Under the pieces are notes generated by a model. The model was not told the origin of the DNA. It saw only the letters and a program-made list of their open reading frames with translations, and ran no database searches. From assembly GCF_000341145.1 (NCBI RefSeq), contig NZ_ANBE01000028.1:27717-73185 (forward strand): 45,469 bases of DNA. The letters are read 5' to 3'. This document shows positions 17,868-27,351 of the stretch, piece after piece (the first letter of the stretch is position 1; each line of letters begins with the position of its first letter). The translations under genes and the position numbers were made by a program. This stretch comes from Nocardiopsis xinjiangensis YIM 90004 (GTDB lineage: Bacteria; Actinomycetota; Actinomycetes; Streptosporangiales; Streptosporangiaceae).

Positions 17868-19880
17868 TCAGGTCGCAGGAACGGCCGTGGAGAAGGTCTC
17901 GGGGACGCTGCGCACCGACCGGGTCATGCGGGTGATCAGGAGCGCGATGTCGTCTCCGCGGCCGGCCGGGGCCATGTCGGCGAGTACGTGCGCGGCCTCC
18001 TCCGGGGTCGCGGCGTTCGCGGCCAGCGCCTGCCCGACCTTGTCCAGGCCCTCCTGCATGCTGACCTCGGAGCTCTCCACGAGGCCGTCGGAGCACAGCA
18101 GCAGGGTGGTGTCGTGCGCCAGGACGCTGGTGGTCACGGTGTACTCGGTGTCGGGCATCACACCCAGGGGCGGTCCGGTTTCGGGTTCCCAGATGCGGTA
18201 GCCGCTGTCCGAGGCCAGGACCACGGGCGGTTGTCCGGCCCAGGCGGCCTGCATGACACCGGTCTCGCGGTCCACTACCAGGTAGCCGCAGGTGGCGAAG
18301 ACGATCTCCCCGGTGTCGGTGAGCAGGCGGTTGGTCTCGCCCAGGACCACCCCGGGGTCGGACTGGTTGCTGGCGTAGGCGCGGAAGGCGACACGGATCT
18401 GGCCCATGGCGGCCGCGGCCTCCACACCGTGGCCCTGGACATCGCCCACGAGCAGGCCGACCTTGTTCTCCGGCAGTTCGATGACGTCGTAGAAGTCGCC
18501 GCAGATGCGCCAGCCCGCCCGGGAGGGCAGGTACTTGGTGGCGATGTCCATGCCGGGGAAGCTGGCGACCTGGCGGGGCAGCATGCGCCGTTGCACTGCG
18601 TCGGCGAGCTCGAGTTCGGCCTGCTGGGCCTTGATGCGTTGCAGGGCCTGCCCTGCCAGACCGGCGAAGGTGAGCATGAGGGCCCGCTCGTCGCGGCTGG
18701 CGTGGTGGGGGCGGTCCCAGACCATCTGCCAGACGCCGAGCGCGATCCTGCCGTCACCGAAGATCGGCACGGTCGCCCAGGCCTGGGACTTGCCGGTGTC
18801 ACGCAGCAGTTCGATCGCGGACGGGAAGCGGCTGACGGCCTCGGCCCGGCTCTCGAAGAAACGCGGTTGCCGGTCCTGGATGACCGCGCCCATGGGGTAA
18901 TCGGTGTCGTCGGCGAGGCGGCCGTCCATGGACTCGACGTTCCCGCGCTCGCGGGCGCTGGGCGAGGTGCGCAGCAGGCCGTTCTCGACGTAGAGGGCGA
19001 CGGCGTGGAAACCACCGAAGATCGGCAGGAACTCCTCGCTGAGCAGGTCCATGACCTCGTCGACGGTGGTCGCGGACACGAGCTTGGAGGACAGGTCGGT
19101 GACCAGGCGGCCGTGCTCGGCCTCGGTTCGGCGCCGGTCGGCCAGGCGGCGCACGAGCTGGACGTGCTCGGTGACGTCGTCGACGATGCCGACGAGGCGG
19201 TCGGGTTCACCGGGCACGAACCGGGCCCGTACGTGCAGGGAACGCTCATCACCGAGACGGTCGAAGACCCGGAAGCGCTGTTCGTAGTCGCGGCCGGCGA
19301 AGGCTCCGGAGATGGCGTCGCGTACTCGGGCGACGTCGTCGGGATGGACCCGCTCGAGGATGCGCTCGAGCCCGGGGTCGTTGCCGGCCAGGAGGGCGCC
19401 CAGCGGGGTGGGGCCGAAGAGCTCGTATATGTGCCCGGTGCTCAGGTCCAGGCTCCACAGGACCGAGTCGGAGTTGTCGGTGCGCAGTTCGCCGACCACC
19501 CGCAGGTCGGTCTCCTCCGGGGACAGCAGGTGTGTGAGGACGACGACGTGGTCCTCACCCGGCAGCGGGCGCAGTTCGATCTCGGACATGCGGGGGTGGG
19601 AGCCGGGGGGTGCCAGTCGCAGGCGGACCCGGCGTTCCCGGCTCCCGGTCAGGGCCTCGGCATGCAAGGCGGCGCCGCGCTGGGCGTCGTCCCCGTCGAG
19701 GAGTTCGTGCCACGCGCGTCCGGCCCGGGCGTCCTGTGCCCCGAAGAGGTCGGTGAAGGCCCCGTTGGCGTGCACGATGGTGCCGTCGGCGCGGGTGAGC
19801 ACCATCGGTTCCGGGGCGTGTTCGAACGCTCCCGCGAGCACGGTTTCGGAGTCATCGCCTGAGGCGCGCATTCGGTTCAC
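17868..19880 (-). CDS. PAS-PAS-GAF-SpoIIE (PPM) serine phosphatase
   Basis: 670 residues, soluble. Order: a PAS domain at about 15-115 (MVLTRADGTIVHANGAFTDL), a PAS-fold/PAC region at about 135-245 (WSLDLSTGHIYELFG, GIVDDVTEHVQLV), a GAF domain at about 265-410, and a SpoIIE-type phosphatase domain at about 425-655. Metal ligands are visible in CGDFYDVIELPENK, VGDVQGHGVEAAAAMG, LLCSDGLVE and GRGDDIALLI. Actinomycetes carry many such phosphatases, which often dephosphorylate anti-sigma-factor antagonists; no anti-sigma gene is adjacent, so the target is unknown. The start is GTG at 19880; ATG at 19871 is an alternative. Confidence 0.93.
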   Translation of the reverse strand: MNRMRASGDDSETVLAGAFEHAPEPMVLTRADGTIVHANGAFTDLFGAQDARAGRAWHELLDGDDAQRGAALHAEALTGSRERRVRLRLAPPGSHPRMSEIELRPLPGEDHVVVLTHLLSPEETDLRVVGELRTDNSDSVLWSLDLSTGHIYELFGPTPLGALLAGNDPGLERILERVHPDDVARVRDAISGAFAGRDYEQRFRVFDRLGDERSLHVRARFVPGEPDRLVGIVDDVTEHVQLVRRLADRRRTEAEHGRLVTDLSSKLVSATTVDEVMDLLSEEFLPIFGGFHAVALYVENGLLRTSPSARERGNVESMDGRLADDTDYPMGAVIQDRQPRFFESRAEAVSRFPSAIELLRDTGKSQAWATVPIFGDGRIALGVWQMVWDRPHHASRDERALMLTFAGLAGQALQRIKAQQAELELADAVQRRMLPRQVASFPGMDIATKYLPSRAGWRICGDFYDVIELPENKVGLLVGDVQGHGVEAAAAMGQIRVAFRAYASNQSDPGVVLGETNRLLTDTGEIVFATCGYLVVDRETGVMQAAWAGQPPVVLASDSGYRIWEPETGPPLGVMPDTEYTVTTSVLAHDTTLLLCSDGLVESSEVSMQEGLDKVGQALAANAATPEEAAHVLADMAPAGRGDDIALLITRMTRSVRSVPETFSTAVPAT

Positions 19881-20462
19881 GTATGACTCATCCTCATGTC
19901 GTCTCGGACGTCACACCCGCGTCTGACGCGGCCACCCGTTGGGAACGTTCCGATCGGTTCATTCTAGTGTCCGAGGCAATGGCCGCCCCGGGGCGTCTCG
20001 GGGCCGGTTGCGTCCACGTCGGTGCCCGGGGCGACCGCGTGGTCTCGGTACGGGGCGGCCCCGTACCGGTGATGGGGTCCGGGGCTGTCCGGGGCCGTCG
20101 GTGCGAGGACCGGATCCGACCGGCAACGGAACGAAGGATCGTTACGTTCGCGTGGTGCGGCGGCCCATCGGCGGTCTCTGTTCCGCCCAGCCCCACAGAA
20201 AAGCACGTGTCCGCTCGTGCCCGGTGTTCTTCAGCGGCGCACCGGTGCATCGCGGCACGAAAAGGTGATTCGCGCTCAACGCTAGAGGATGAAGGACCCC
20301 TGTCGCATCCGCAACAGGGGTGGCGGCCGGTTTCGGCCGGTTTCCGAACACAAAAGTGTCCGTTTTATTACCGCTAGGGCTTTGTGGTCGTTTGGGGAAG
20401 GTTCAACTTCTCTCCGGAAGGGAAGCGCAAGGTAAAGCCTTTTCCTACCCCCGAGGATCCCC
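19881..20462. other. 582-bp gap with inverted and direct repeats
   Basis: No gene is evident. It holds the 10-bp palindrome GGAACGTTCC (19942-19951) beside a minus-strand TAGAAT -10-like box for the phosphatase, a 23-nt inverted repeat CGGTACGGGGC-G-GCCCCGTACCG (20046-20068), an 8-bp hairpin ACCCCTGT/ACAGGGGT (20296-20321), and two tandem copies of cggccggttt (20324-20343). Confidence 0.5.
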
Positions 20463-20603
20463 ATGCGCCGGCCACATGTGCCCGCCCTGCCGAGTCCGTG
20501 GCACGACAGCACACTCCGGAACTGGTCCTGCCGCCTGTGCGAACACAGCAACCCCGACGACGAGGACATCTGCTGCCAACAGTGCGGCGCCGCAAAACGC
20601 TGA
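20463..20603 (+). CDS. 46-residue zinc-finger miniprotein, RanBP2-like Cys pattern
   Basis: ATG at 20463 has GAGGA five bases upstream. The C-terminal half reads WSCRLCEHSNPDDEDICCQQ followed by CGAAKR. The spacing W-x-C-x2-C-x3-N-x6-C-x3-C is close to the RanBP2-type zinc finger, which uses C-x2-C at the end; the extra adjacent Cys (Cys37-Cys38) allows either spacing. The N-terminal 20 residues are basic and proline-containing. The gene is alone on its strand and faces aspS across a strong terminator. The Cys pattern, ribosome site and terminator make it likely real. It may bind RNA, DNA or a protein; the function is unknown. Confidence 0.72.
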   Translation: MRRPHVPALPSPWHDSTLRNWSCRLCEHSNPDDEDICCQQCGAAKR

Positions 20604-20617
20604 CGGCCCCGTACCGG

Positions 20618-20649
20618 TGAAGGGGCGGCACACAAGCGCCGCCCCTTCA
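20618..20649. terminator. Bidirectional terminator between the zinc-finger gene and aspS
   Basis: A perfect 12-bp stem, TGAAGGGGCGGC/GCCGCCCCTTCA, with an 8-nt loop lies between the two convergent stop codons. Confidence 0.8.
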
Positions 20650-20668
20650 GCCCGTTCGTGCCCTCGGG

Positions 20669-22441
20669 CTACCTCTTGGTGTTCTCCGGGGGCAGCACCG
20701 TACGGACGTGCACGTCGCGCAGCTGCTGCTCCGTCACATCGGAGGGCGCACCCATCATGAGGTCCTGCGCGTTCTGGTTGAGCGGGAACGCGATGGTCTC
20801 ACGGATGTTCGGCTCATCGGCCAGGAGCATCACGATGCGGTCGATGCCCGGGGCGATACCGCCGTGCGGCGGGGCACCGAATTTCAGGGCCTTGAGCATG
20901 CCGCCGAACTCCGCCTCGACGGTGTCCCTGTCGTAACCGGCGATGTCGAAGGCCTGGTACATGATCTCGGGCGAGTGGTTGCGGATGGCGCCCGAGGACA
21001 GCTCCACACCGTTGCAGACGATGTCGTACTGCCAGGCGAGGATCTCCAGAGGGTCCTTGTTGAGCAGCGCGTCCATCCCGCCCTGAGGCATGGAGAACGG
21101 GTTGTGGCTGAACTGGATCTCGCCCTCGTCGGTGCGCTCGAACATGGGGAAGTCCACGATCCAGCAGAACCGGTAGGCCTTCTCCTCGAAGTGGCCCGCG
21201 CGCTTGCCCGCCTCGACACGCACCGGCGCCATGATGCGGTTGATCTCCGCATCGTTTTCACCGGCACAGAAGAAGAGACCGTAACCGGGGCCGGCGCCGA
21301 GCGTGCTGAGGAGTTCGTCGCTGATCTCGCCGACGAACTTGGCGATCGGCCCGGTCAGTTCGCCCTCCTCGCCGACCTTGAGCCAGGCCAGGCCCTTGGC
21401 ACCCTGCTCGACGGCGTAGTCGCCGATGCCGTCGAAGAACTTGCGCGGCTGGTCCTGCACACCGGGCACCGCCAGGGCGCGGACCTTCTTGCCGGCGAAG
21501 GCGCGGAAATCGGTCTTGTCGAACAGCGCGGTGACGTCGACCATCTTCATGGGCACACGCAGGTCGGGCTTGTCGGTGCCGTACCACTGCATGGCGTCCA
21601 GGTAGGCGATGCGCGGGTACGGGGAGGTGATCTCCCAGCCCTCCTGCGAGAACTCGCGGAAGACATCGGTCATGACGTTCTCGATGATCTCGAAGACGTC
21701 GTCCTGCTCGACGAAGCTCATTTCGACGTCGAGCTGGTAGAACTCGCCCGGCGAACGGTCGGCGCGGCTGTCCTCGTCGCGGAAACACGGCGCGATCTGG
21801 AAGTAGCGGTCGAACCCGGCCACCATCAGCATCTGCTTGAACTGCTGCGGTGCCTGCGGAAGCGCGAAGAAACGCCCCGGGTGCAGGCGGGAGGGCACGA
21901 GGAAGTCGCGGGCGCCCTCGGGGCTGGAGCTGGTGAGGATGGGGGTCTGGAACTCGTTGAAGCCCAGGTCCGTCATCCGGCGCCGGATCGAGGCCACCAC
22001 CTGCGAGCGCAGCATGACGTTGTCGTGCATGCGTTCGCGGCGCAGGTCGAGGAAGCGGTGGGTCAGGCGGCGCTCCTCGGAGGTGTTGTCCTCGGGGAAG
22101 ACCGTCAGGGGCAGTTCCTCGGTGCTGCCGAGCAGCTCCAGCTCGGCGGCCTGGATCTCGATCCCGCCGGTGGGCAGGTTCGGGTTGACGTTCTCGGTGT
22201 CACGGGCCGAGACCTCGCCGGTGACCTGGATCACCGATTCCTTGCGGGCCCGGCTGAGCTCGCCGAACACCGGGGACTCGGGGCGGGCCGTGATCTGCGT
22301 GATCCCGTAGTGGTCACGCAGGTCCACGAAGAGCAGACCACCGAGATCACGGCGGTTGTGCACCCAACCCGAGAGGCGCACCTGCTCCCCGACGTGCTCC
22401 TTGCGGAGCTGACCACACGTATGAGTCCTGTAACGATGCAT
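20669..22441 (-). CDS. aspS: Aspartyl-tRNA synthetase
   Basis: 590 residues, bacterial type with the GAD insertion. It has the N-terminal OB anticodon-binding domain ([20 protein letters not shown]), class II motif 2 ([20 protein letters not shown]) and motif 3 ([13 protein letters not shown]). The residue after the anticodon-domain RRD is Leu33; from memory this position is Leu in Asp-specific and His in non-discriminating enzymes, so this one may be discriminating. hisS, which often sits next to aspS, is absent: the upstream neighbour is an MBL hydrolase 180 bases away. No T-box was recognised. Confidence 0.97.
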   Translation of the reverse strand: MHRYRTHTCGQLRKEHVGEQVRLSGWVHNRRDLGGLLFVDLRDHYGITQITARPESPVFGELSRARKESVIQVTGEVSARDTENVNPNLPTGGIEIQAAELELLGSTEELPLTVFPEDNTSEERRLTHRFLDLRRERMHDNVMLRSQVVASIRRRMTDLGFNEFQTPILTSSSPEGARDFLVPSRLHPGRFFALPQAPQQFKQMLMVAGFDRYFQIAPCFRDEDSRADRSPGEFYQLDVEMSFVEQDDVFEIIENVMTDVFREFSQEGWEITSPYPRIAYLDAMQWYGTDKPDLRVPMKMVDVTALFDKTDFRAFAGKKVRALAVPGVQDQPRKFFDGIGDYAVEQGAKGLAWLKVGEEGELTGPIAKFVGEISDELLSTLGAGPGYGLFFCAGENDAEINRIMAPVRVEAGKRAGHFEEKAYRFCWIVDFPMFERTDEGEIQFSHNPFSMPQGGMDALLNKDPLEILAWQYDIVCNGVELSSGAIRNHSPEIMYQAFDIAGYDRDTVEAEFGGMLKALKFGAPPHGGIAPGIDRIVMLLADEPNIRETIAFPLNQNAQDLMMGAPSDVTEQQLRDVHVRTVLPPENTKR

Positions 22442-22597
22442 GAGTTACCAAGTCCACTAACTACACGGCTGAGTGAAAGCGCCGGACCACCCTGGCCGGA
22501 TCCGGCCGTCGGAATGCCCCTCGAACACCTGGGATCTTACCGCCAACCACCGCACCGCACCGCCTCGGTCCCGATGGACGGGCACGGCACAGCGGTG

Positions 22598-22614
22598 CGG
22601 CCCGTGCGGGGCCG
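22598..22614 (-). terminator. Possible terminator after the MBL hydrolase gene
   Basis: A CGGCCC/GGGCCG 6-bp stem with a 5-nt loop starts nine bases past the stop codon. There is no U-tract. Confidence 0.35.
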
Positions 22615-22622
22615 ACCGGGGA

Positions 22623-23300
22623 TCAGGCGGAGTCCTGGCCCAGGAAGGGGTTGGTGGCCCGCTCGCGGTCGACCGTCGTGCCGGGGCCGTGCCCGGGCAG
22701 GATCTGGGTGTCGTCGGGGCGTGCCAGCACGGCGTCGGCGAGGCTGCGCGCCATCGCCGTCTCGTCGCCTCCGGGAAAGTCGGTACGGCCGATGGAGCCG
22801 GCGAAGACGAGGTCGCCGGCGAACATGACCGGGACGCCGTCCTCCGTGGTGACGGTGTAGACGACCGAGCCCGGGGTGTGACCAGGGGTGTGCTGGACGT
22901 CGATCCGCAGCCCGGCGAGCGTGAGTGTGCTGCCGTCGGCGACCTCACACAGGTCCTCGGGCTCGGAGAAGGGTCCCGGGCCCAGCAGCGCCGAGAGCTG
23001 GGTGGCCAGACCAGGGTCCACACCCGCGGCGGGCTCGGTGAGCAGGCCACGGTCCTCGGGGTGCAGGTACACGGGCAGACCGCGGGCATCGGCGATCTCG
23101 GCGGCCGACCAGACGTGGTCGAAGTGGCCGTGGGTGAGCAGCACCGCGACCGGGGTCAGGCGGTGCTCGGCGAGGGCCTTGTCGACCTGCTCGGCGGCCT
23201 CCTGGCCGGGGTCGACGACGACGCACTCACCGCCCTCGGCCGGGGCGAGCACGTAGCAGTTCGCGGCGAGGGGCCCGGAGGGCAGTGCGGCGATGAGCAC
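22623..23300 (-). CDS. Metallo-beta-lactamase-fold hydrolase, glyoxalase II-like
   Basis: 225 residues. The metal-binding motif is THGHFDH at about 56-62, followed by QHTPGHTPGSVVY, MFAGDLVFAGSIGRTDFPGG and LPGHGPGTTVD, which provide the remaining His and Asp ligands. This is the glyoxalase II/YcbL subtype, which usually hydrolyses thioesters; the real substrate is not shown by the sequence. It lies upstream of aspS and is divergent from the DUF349 gene. In related actinomycetes I recall the same neighbourhood. Confidence 0.88.
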   Translation of the reverse strand: MLIAALPSGPLAANCYVLAPAEGGECVVVDPGQEAAEQVDKALAEHRLTPVAVLLTHGHFDHVWSAAEIADARGLPVYLHPEDRGLLTEPAAGVDPGLATQLSALLGPGPFSEPEDLCEVADGSTLTLAGLRIDVQHTPGHTPGSVVYTVTTEDGVPVMFAGDLVFAGSIGRTDFPGGDETAMARSLADAVLARPDDTQILPGHGPGTTVDRERATNPFLGQDSA

Positions 23301-23761
23301 GGGATGACGTCCTGTCCTCGGTCGGTGTCCACGGATCGTAGGGGCGGGGCTCGGCCGGTACCGGCCGTGCGCCCTTCAGCTTCTGAGCCTACCGAGCACG
23401 TCGGCGGCCCGGACCGGACCGTTCACGCGGAGGGAGCAAGGCCACACGAGCGTTGATCAACATTCGATCACTACGCGCGGCGGCCCTCTTTGCCAGAACG
23501 CCCGATGATGCCATATTGGTCAGCGCCATCGTGTGCGCCGAGGCACCGACCTGCGCATCCAAGGATCCGCTTCCCACGGCCCGTCGACACACGAGGCGCA
23601 GGGTCCGGACCGCGACGTTCCTGACCCTGTTCGCGCACACGCCGCGTCGTCTCCCGACAGGTCGTGGGGATATCGTGCAGGGCACGATCCCGTACGAACC
23701 GGGCTGTACGCCGCGACGACCCGAGCCCGCACGCCGGGCCCATGACAGCAGGAGGACTACG
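23301..23761. promoter_or_regulatory. Divergent promoter region with operator-like repeat
   Basis: Lies between the MBL gene (minus) and the DUF349 gene (plus). TTGCCA (23490-23495) and CATATT (23512-23517), spaced by 16, form a plausible plus-strand promoter. An exact inverted repeat TGATC-N7-GATCA lies at 23454-23470 just upstream. No coding frame is evident before 23762. Confidence 0.35.
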
Positions 23762-24994
23762 GTGACCACGGACCCTTGGGGCCGCGTAGACGACGACGGC
23801 ACGGTCTACGTGCGCACGAGCGAAGGAGAACGGGTCGTCGGATCGTGGCAGGCGGGTGCCCCGGAGGAGGCCCTGACCTTCTTCCGGAAGAAGTACGACG
23901 CCCTCGTGACCCAGGTGGAGTTGCTGGAGAAGCGCCTGCGCAGTACCGACCTGTCCGCCTCCGCAGCCATGACCGCCATCGACAAGCTCCGCGCCTCGGT
24001 ACGCGAGGCCAACGCCGTCGGTGACCTGGACTCGTTGTCCGAGCGCTTGGACGCCCTGACCGCCCGCGCCGAGGAACGCAAGGTCGAGCAGAAGCAGGCG
24101 CAGGATCAGGCCCGTGACAAGGCGCGCGACGTCAAGGAACGGATCGTCGCCGAGGCCGAGCGCGTGGCGGCCGAGACCACACACTGGAAATCCGGCGGTG
24201 AGCGCATGGCGCAGCTCATCGAGGAGTGGAAGAAGGCCCCGCGCGCGGACCGCCCCACCGAGCAGGCCCTGTGGAAGCGGATGTCGGCGGCGCGCAACTC
24301 CTTCTCCAAGCGGCGCAAGGCCTACTTCGCCCATCTGGACCAGCAGCGCGACGAGGTGCGTGTGCTCAAGGAGGGCCTGGTCTCCGAAGCGGAGTCGATG
24401 AGCCACTCCACCGACTGGGGCCCGACGGCGCGCGCCTACCGCGACCTCATGCAGCGGTGGAAGGCCGGCGGCCGTGCCGACCGTGCCAGCGAGGACAAGT
24501 TGTGGGCGCGTTTCAAGGCCGCCCAGGACACTTTCTTCGACGCGCGCAACGAGGTCTTCGCCGAGCGCGACGCCGAGCTGCGGGTCAACGCCGACGCCAA
24601 GAAGAAGATCCTGGAGGAGGCCGAGGCGGAGATCCCGAAGATCTCCGACCCGCGCCGGGCGCGCACGCGCCTGCGTGAGTTCCAGGAGGCCTGGGAGGAG
24701 GCCGGCCAGCTCCCCCGTGACGTGCGCGACCAGCTCGAGGGCGCTTTCCGCCAGATCGAGGACGGTGTACGCAAGAACGAGCAGGCCGAGTGGGAGCGCA
24801 CCAGCCCGGAGGCGCGTGCCCGGGCCCAGGACACGGTGGATCAGCTGGCCTCGGCCATCGCCGGCCTGGAGACCGCGCTGGAGAAGGCTCGCGCCAAGGG
24901 TGACGAGCGCAAGGCCGGGGAGTACGAGGAGGCGCTGGAGGCGCGCCGCTCGTGGCTGGCGGAGGCGCAGAACGCACTGGACGAGATGAGCTGA
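23762..24994 (+). CDS. DUF349 repeat protein
   Basis: 410 residues. After an N-terminal segment (VTTDPWGRVDDDGTVYVRTS) comes a long charged coiled-coil and three helical DUF349 repeats, recognisable by HWKSGGERMAQLIEEWKKA, WGPTARAYRDLMQRWKAGG and RLREFQEAWEEAGQLP. The start is GTG at 23762 with AGGAGG six bases upstream; the frame is open from 23453 but the earlier part is noncoding in character. The protein is probably cytoplasmic. No biochemical role is established for the family. A 21-bp-stem terminator follows. Confidence 0.92.
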   Translation: MTTDPWGRVDDDGTVYVRTSEGERVVGSWQAGAPEEALTFFRKKYDALVTQVELLEKRLRSTDLSASAAMTAIDKLRASVREANAVGDLDSLSERLDALTARAEERKVEQKQAQDQARDKARDVKERIVAEAERVAAETTHWKSGGERMAQLIEEWKKAPRADRPTEQALWKRMSAARNSFSKRRKAYFAHLDQQRDEVRVLKEGLVSEAESMSHSTDWGPTARAYRDLMQRWKAGGRADRASEDKLWARFKAAQDTFFDARNEVFAERDAELRVNADAKKKILEEAEAEIPKISDPRRARTRLREFQEAWEEAGQLPRDVRDQLEGAFRQIEDGVRKNEQAEWERTSPEARARAQDTVDQLASAIAGLETALEKARAKGDERKAGEYEEALEARRSWLAEAQNALDEMS

Positions 24995-25003
24995 GCCGCT
25001 CCG

Positions 25004-25051
25004 ACACGAAACGGGCCGCACCCCGCCCGAGGGGTGCGGCCCGTTTCGTGT
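25004..25051. terminator. Strong bidirectional terminator
   Basis: A perfect 21-bp inverted repeat (25004-25024 and 25031-25051) with a 6-nt loop, GCCCGA, lies between the convergent DUF349 and DUF11-like genes. Confidence 0.92.
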
Positions 25052-25096
25052 TGCGGTGGTCGGCGTCCCCGCCCCTCGTGGTTGCGGGTCTCCGCC

Positions 25097-25762
25097 TCAG
25101 CGATGGGTGTCCAGGTGGTAGACCTGGGCCGCTCCTGGGAAGGTGCGCACGTTGGGCACCGAGCCGGGGCTGTGGTTACTGGGTGTGGGCGGCTCGGGCC
25201 GGGGCCTGCGGGCGCTGCGGTAACGCGCGTACCCCACGGCCCCCACGACCGATGCGAACAACAGCAGGGCCGCTGCGGCCACCATGGGCCAGGGCACCGC
25301 CTCGTGGACGCGGTGTTCGACGGAGGCGCACGCCCTCACGGCCGCGCCGCCCTCGGGGCGGACACACACGGTGGCGGAGGAGTGGGAGGAGCCCTCGGGC
25401 ACCCCGGTCACCTCGGTCGTGGACACCATGGTCGCCCGTTCCCCCGGCTCCAGGGGGCGGTCCCAGAGCACTCGCGTGCCCTCGGGTTCGGCGTTGCCGC
25501 TCCCGATGACGTGGGACATGGTCTCGGGTACGAACTGGACGATCTGGGCGTTCTCCAGCGCCGTGTCACCGGTGTTGTGCACCCGGATCGTGTATCCGAC
25601 ACGGTCACCGGGGTTGAGCCGCTCCCCGGCCGCGTCGGCCTCCAGGGTGATGTCCAGGGGGCCCTCCCCCGGCCTTTCCTGCGCTCCGGCCGGAACGGTC
25701 TGCCCGGCCAGGGTCAACACGGCCGCCAGGCCGATCGCGGTCATGACCGTCGGCACCGCCAT
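25097..25762 (-). CDS. Secreted, membrane-anchored protein with a DUF11-like domain
   Basis: 221 residues. A signal peptide (VMTAIGLAAVLTLAGQTVPA) is followed by a beta-rich domain with the DUF11 signature LNPGDRVGYTIRVHNTGDTA and VPETMSHVIGSG at about 35-145. A membrane helix (MVAAAALLLFASVVGAVGYA) at about 158-178 and a proline/arginine-rich cytoplasmic tail (RRPRPEPPTPSNH) complete it, so the beta domain faces outside. ATG at 25762 has GGAGG seven bases upstream. There is no LPxTG motif. An AT-rich region with a 24-bp interrupted palindrome lies just upstream. Function unknown; a cell-surface structural or adhesive role is a guess. Confidence 0.82.
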   Translation of the reverse strand: MAVPTVMTAIGLAAVLTLAGQTVPAGAQERPGEGPLDITLEADAAGERLNPGDRVGYTIRVHNTGDTALENAQIVQFVPETMSHVIGSGNAEPEGTRVLWDRPLEPGERATMVSTTEVTGVPEGSSHSSATVCVRPEGGAAVRACASVEHRVHEAVPWPMVAAAALLLFASVVGAVGYARYRSARRPRPEPPTPSNHSPGSVPNVRTFPGAAQVYHLDTHR

Positions 25763-25791
25763 GGTGCAACCTCCGCACAGCAGTATGACAA

Positions 25792-25815
25792 TACGTGAAT
25801 ATCTAATAACACGTA
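25792..25815. promoter_or_regulatory. Operator-like interrupted palindrome upstream of the DUF11-like gene
   Basis: TACGTG-N12-CACGTA within an unusually AT-rich stretch (about 25780-25830), 30-53 bases upstream of the start codon. The size fits a dimeric repressor site overlapping the promoter. Confidence 0.45.
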
Positions 25816-25876
25816 GTAGCCATCATTTCGTGATGCCGTGCGGTGCTCGCCCCAGAACACCCTTCCCGATACGGAA

Positions 25877-25906
25877 AGGGCGGACGGCCCGAGAGCCGTC
25901 CGCCCT
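25877..25906 (-). terminator. metK terminator
   Basis: A perfect 12-bp stem, AGGGCGGACGGC/GCCGTCCGCCCT, with a 6-nt loop. On the minus strand it is followed by TTTCC, and it lies 20 bases past the metK stop. Confidence 0.8.
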
Positions 25907-25926
25907 GTTTCAGCGGTGTCGTCGTC

Positions 25927-27120
<1,194 letters not shown>

Positions 27121-27236
27121 GTTACCTGACTCCTTGCAGCGGCTGCTGGCTGACATGGACAGTGCGGCGCCCGGTACTTCGGGGATCCGCCGAAGCGGGA
27201 AATACCGACCGTCGCGGTTGCTTGTCGTCGGTCCAC

Positions 27237-27286
27237 TGTATAGGGACCTTCCGACGAGGCTTCCGGCGGCCTGCCCGGTGGGCAGG
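27237..27286 (-). promoter_or_regulatory. metK promoter candidate and preceding hairpin
   Basis: A minus-strand -10 box TATACA (27242-27237) lies about 117 bases before the metK start; the -35 is poor. Immediately upstream, a 7-bp hairpin CCTGCCC-GGT-GGGCAGG (27270-27286) could end the transcript coming from coaBC. Confidence 0.4.
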
Positions 27287-27351
27287 TCACGCGGTCGCCC
27301 TTGTGAAGTGTGCAGTACTCGGTGGTAGGAAATCCAGACCCGTCGGGGTAT

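Noticed and set aside
17988-19862. A 624-codon open frame on the plus strand
   Set aside because: Antisense to the SpoIIE phosphatase gene, whose motifs are complete.
20344-20366. Terminator-like GAACAC-aaaa-GTGTCC followed by GTTTTATT
   Set aside because: The stem is short with a mismatch, and no gene ends just upstream.
23471-25021. A 516-codon open frame on the minus strand
   Set aside because: Antisense to the DUF349 gene, leucine-rich as expected of a shadow.
27121-27236. SAM riboswitch before metK
   Set aside because: The short leader shows no SAM-I or SAM-IV-like conserved core that I can recognise.
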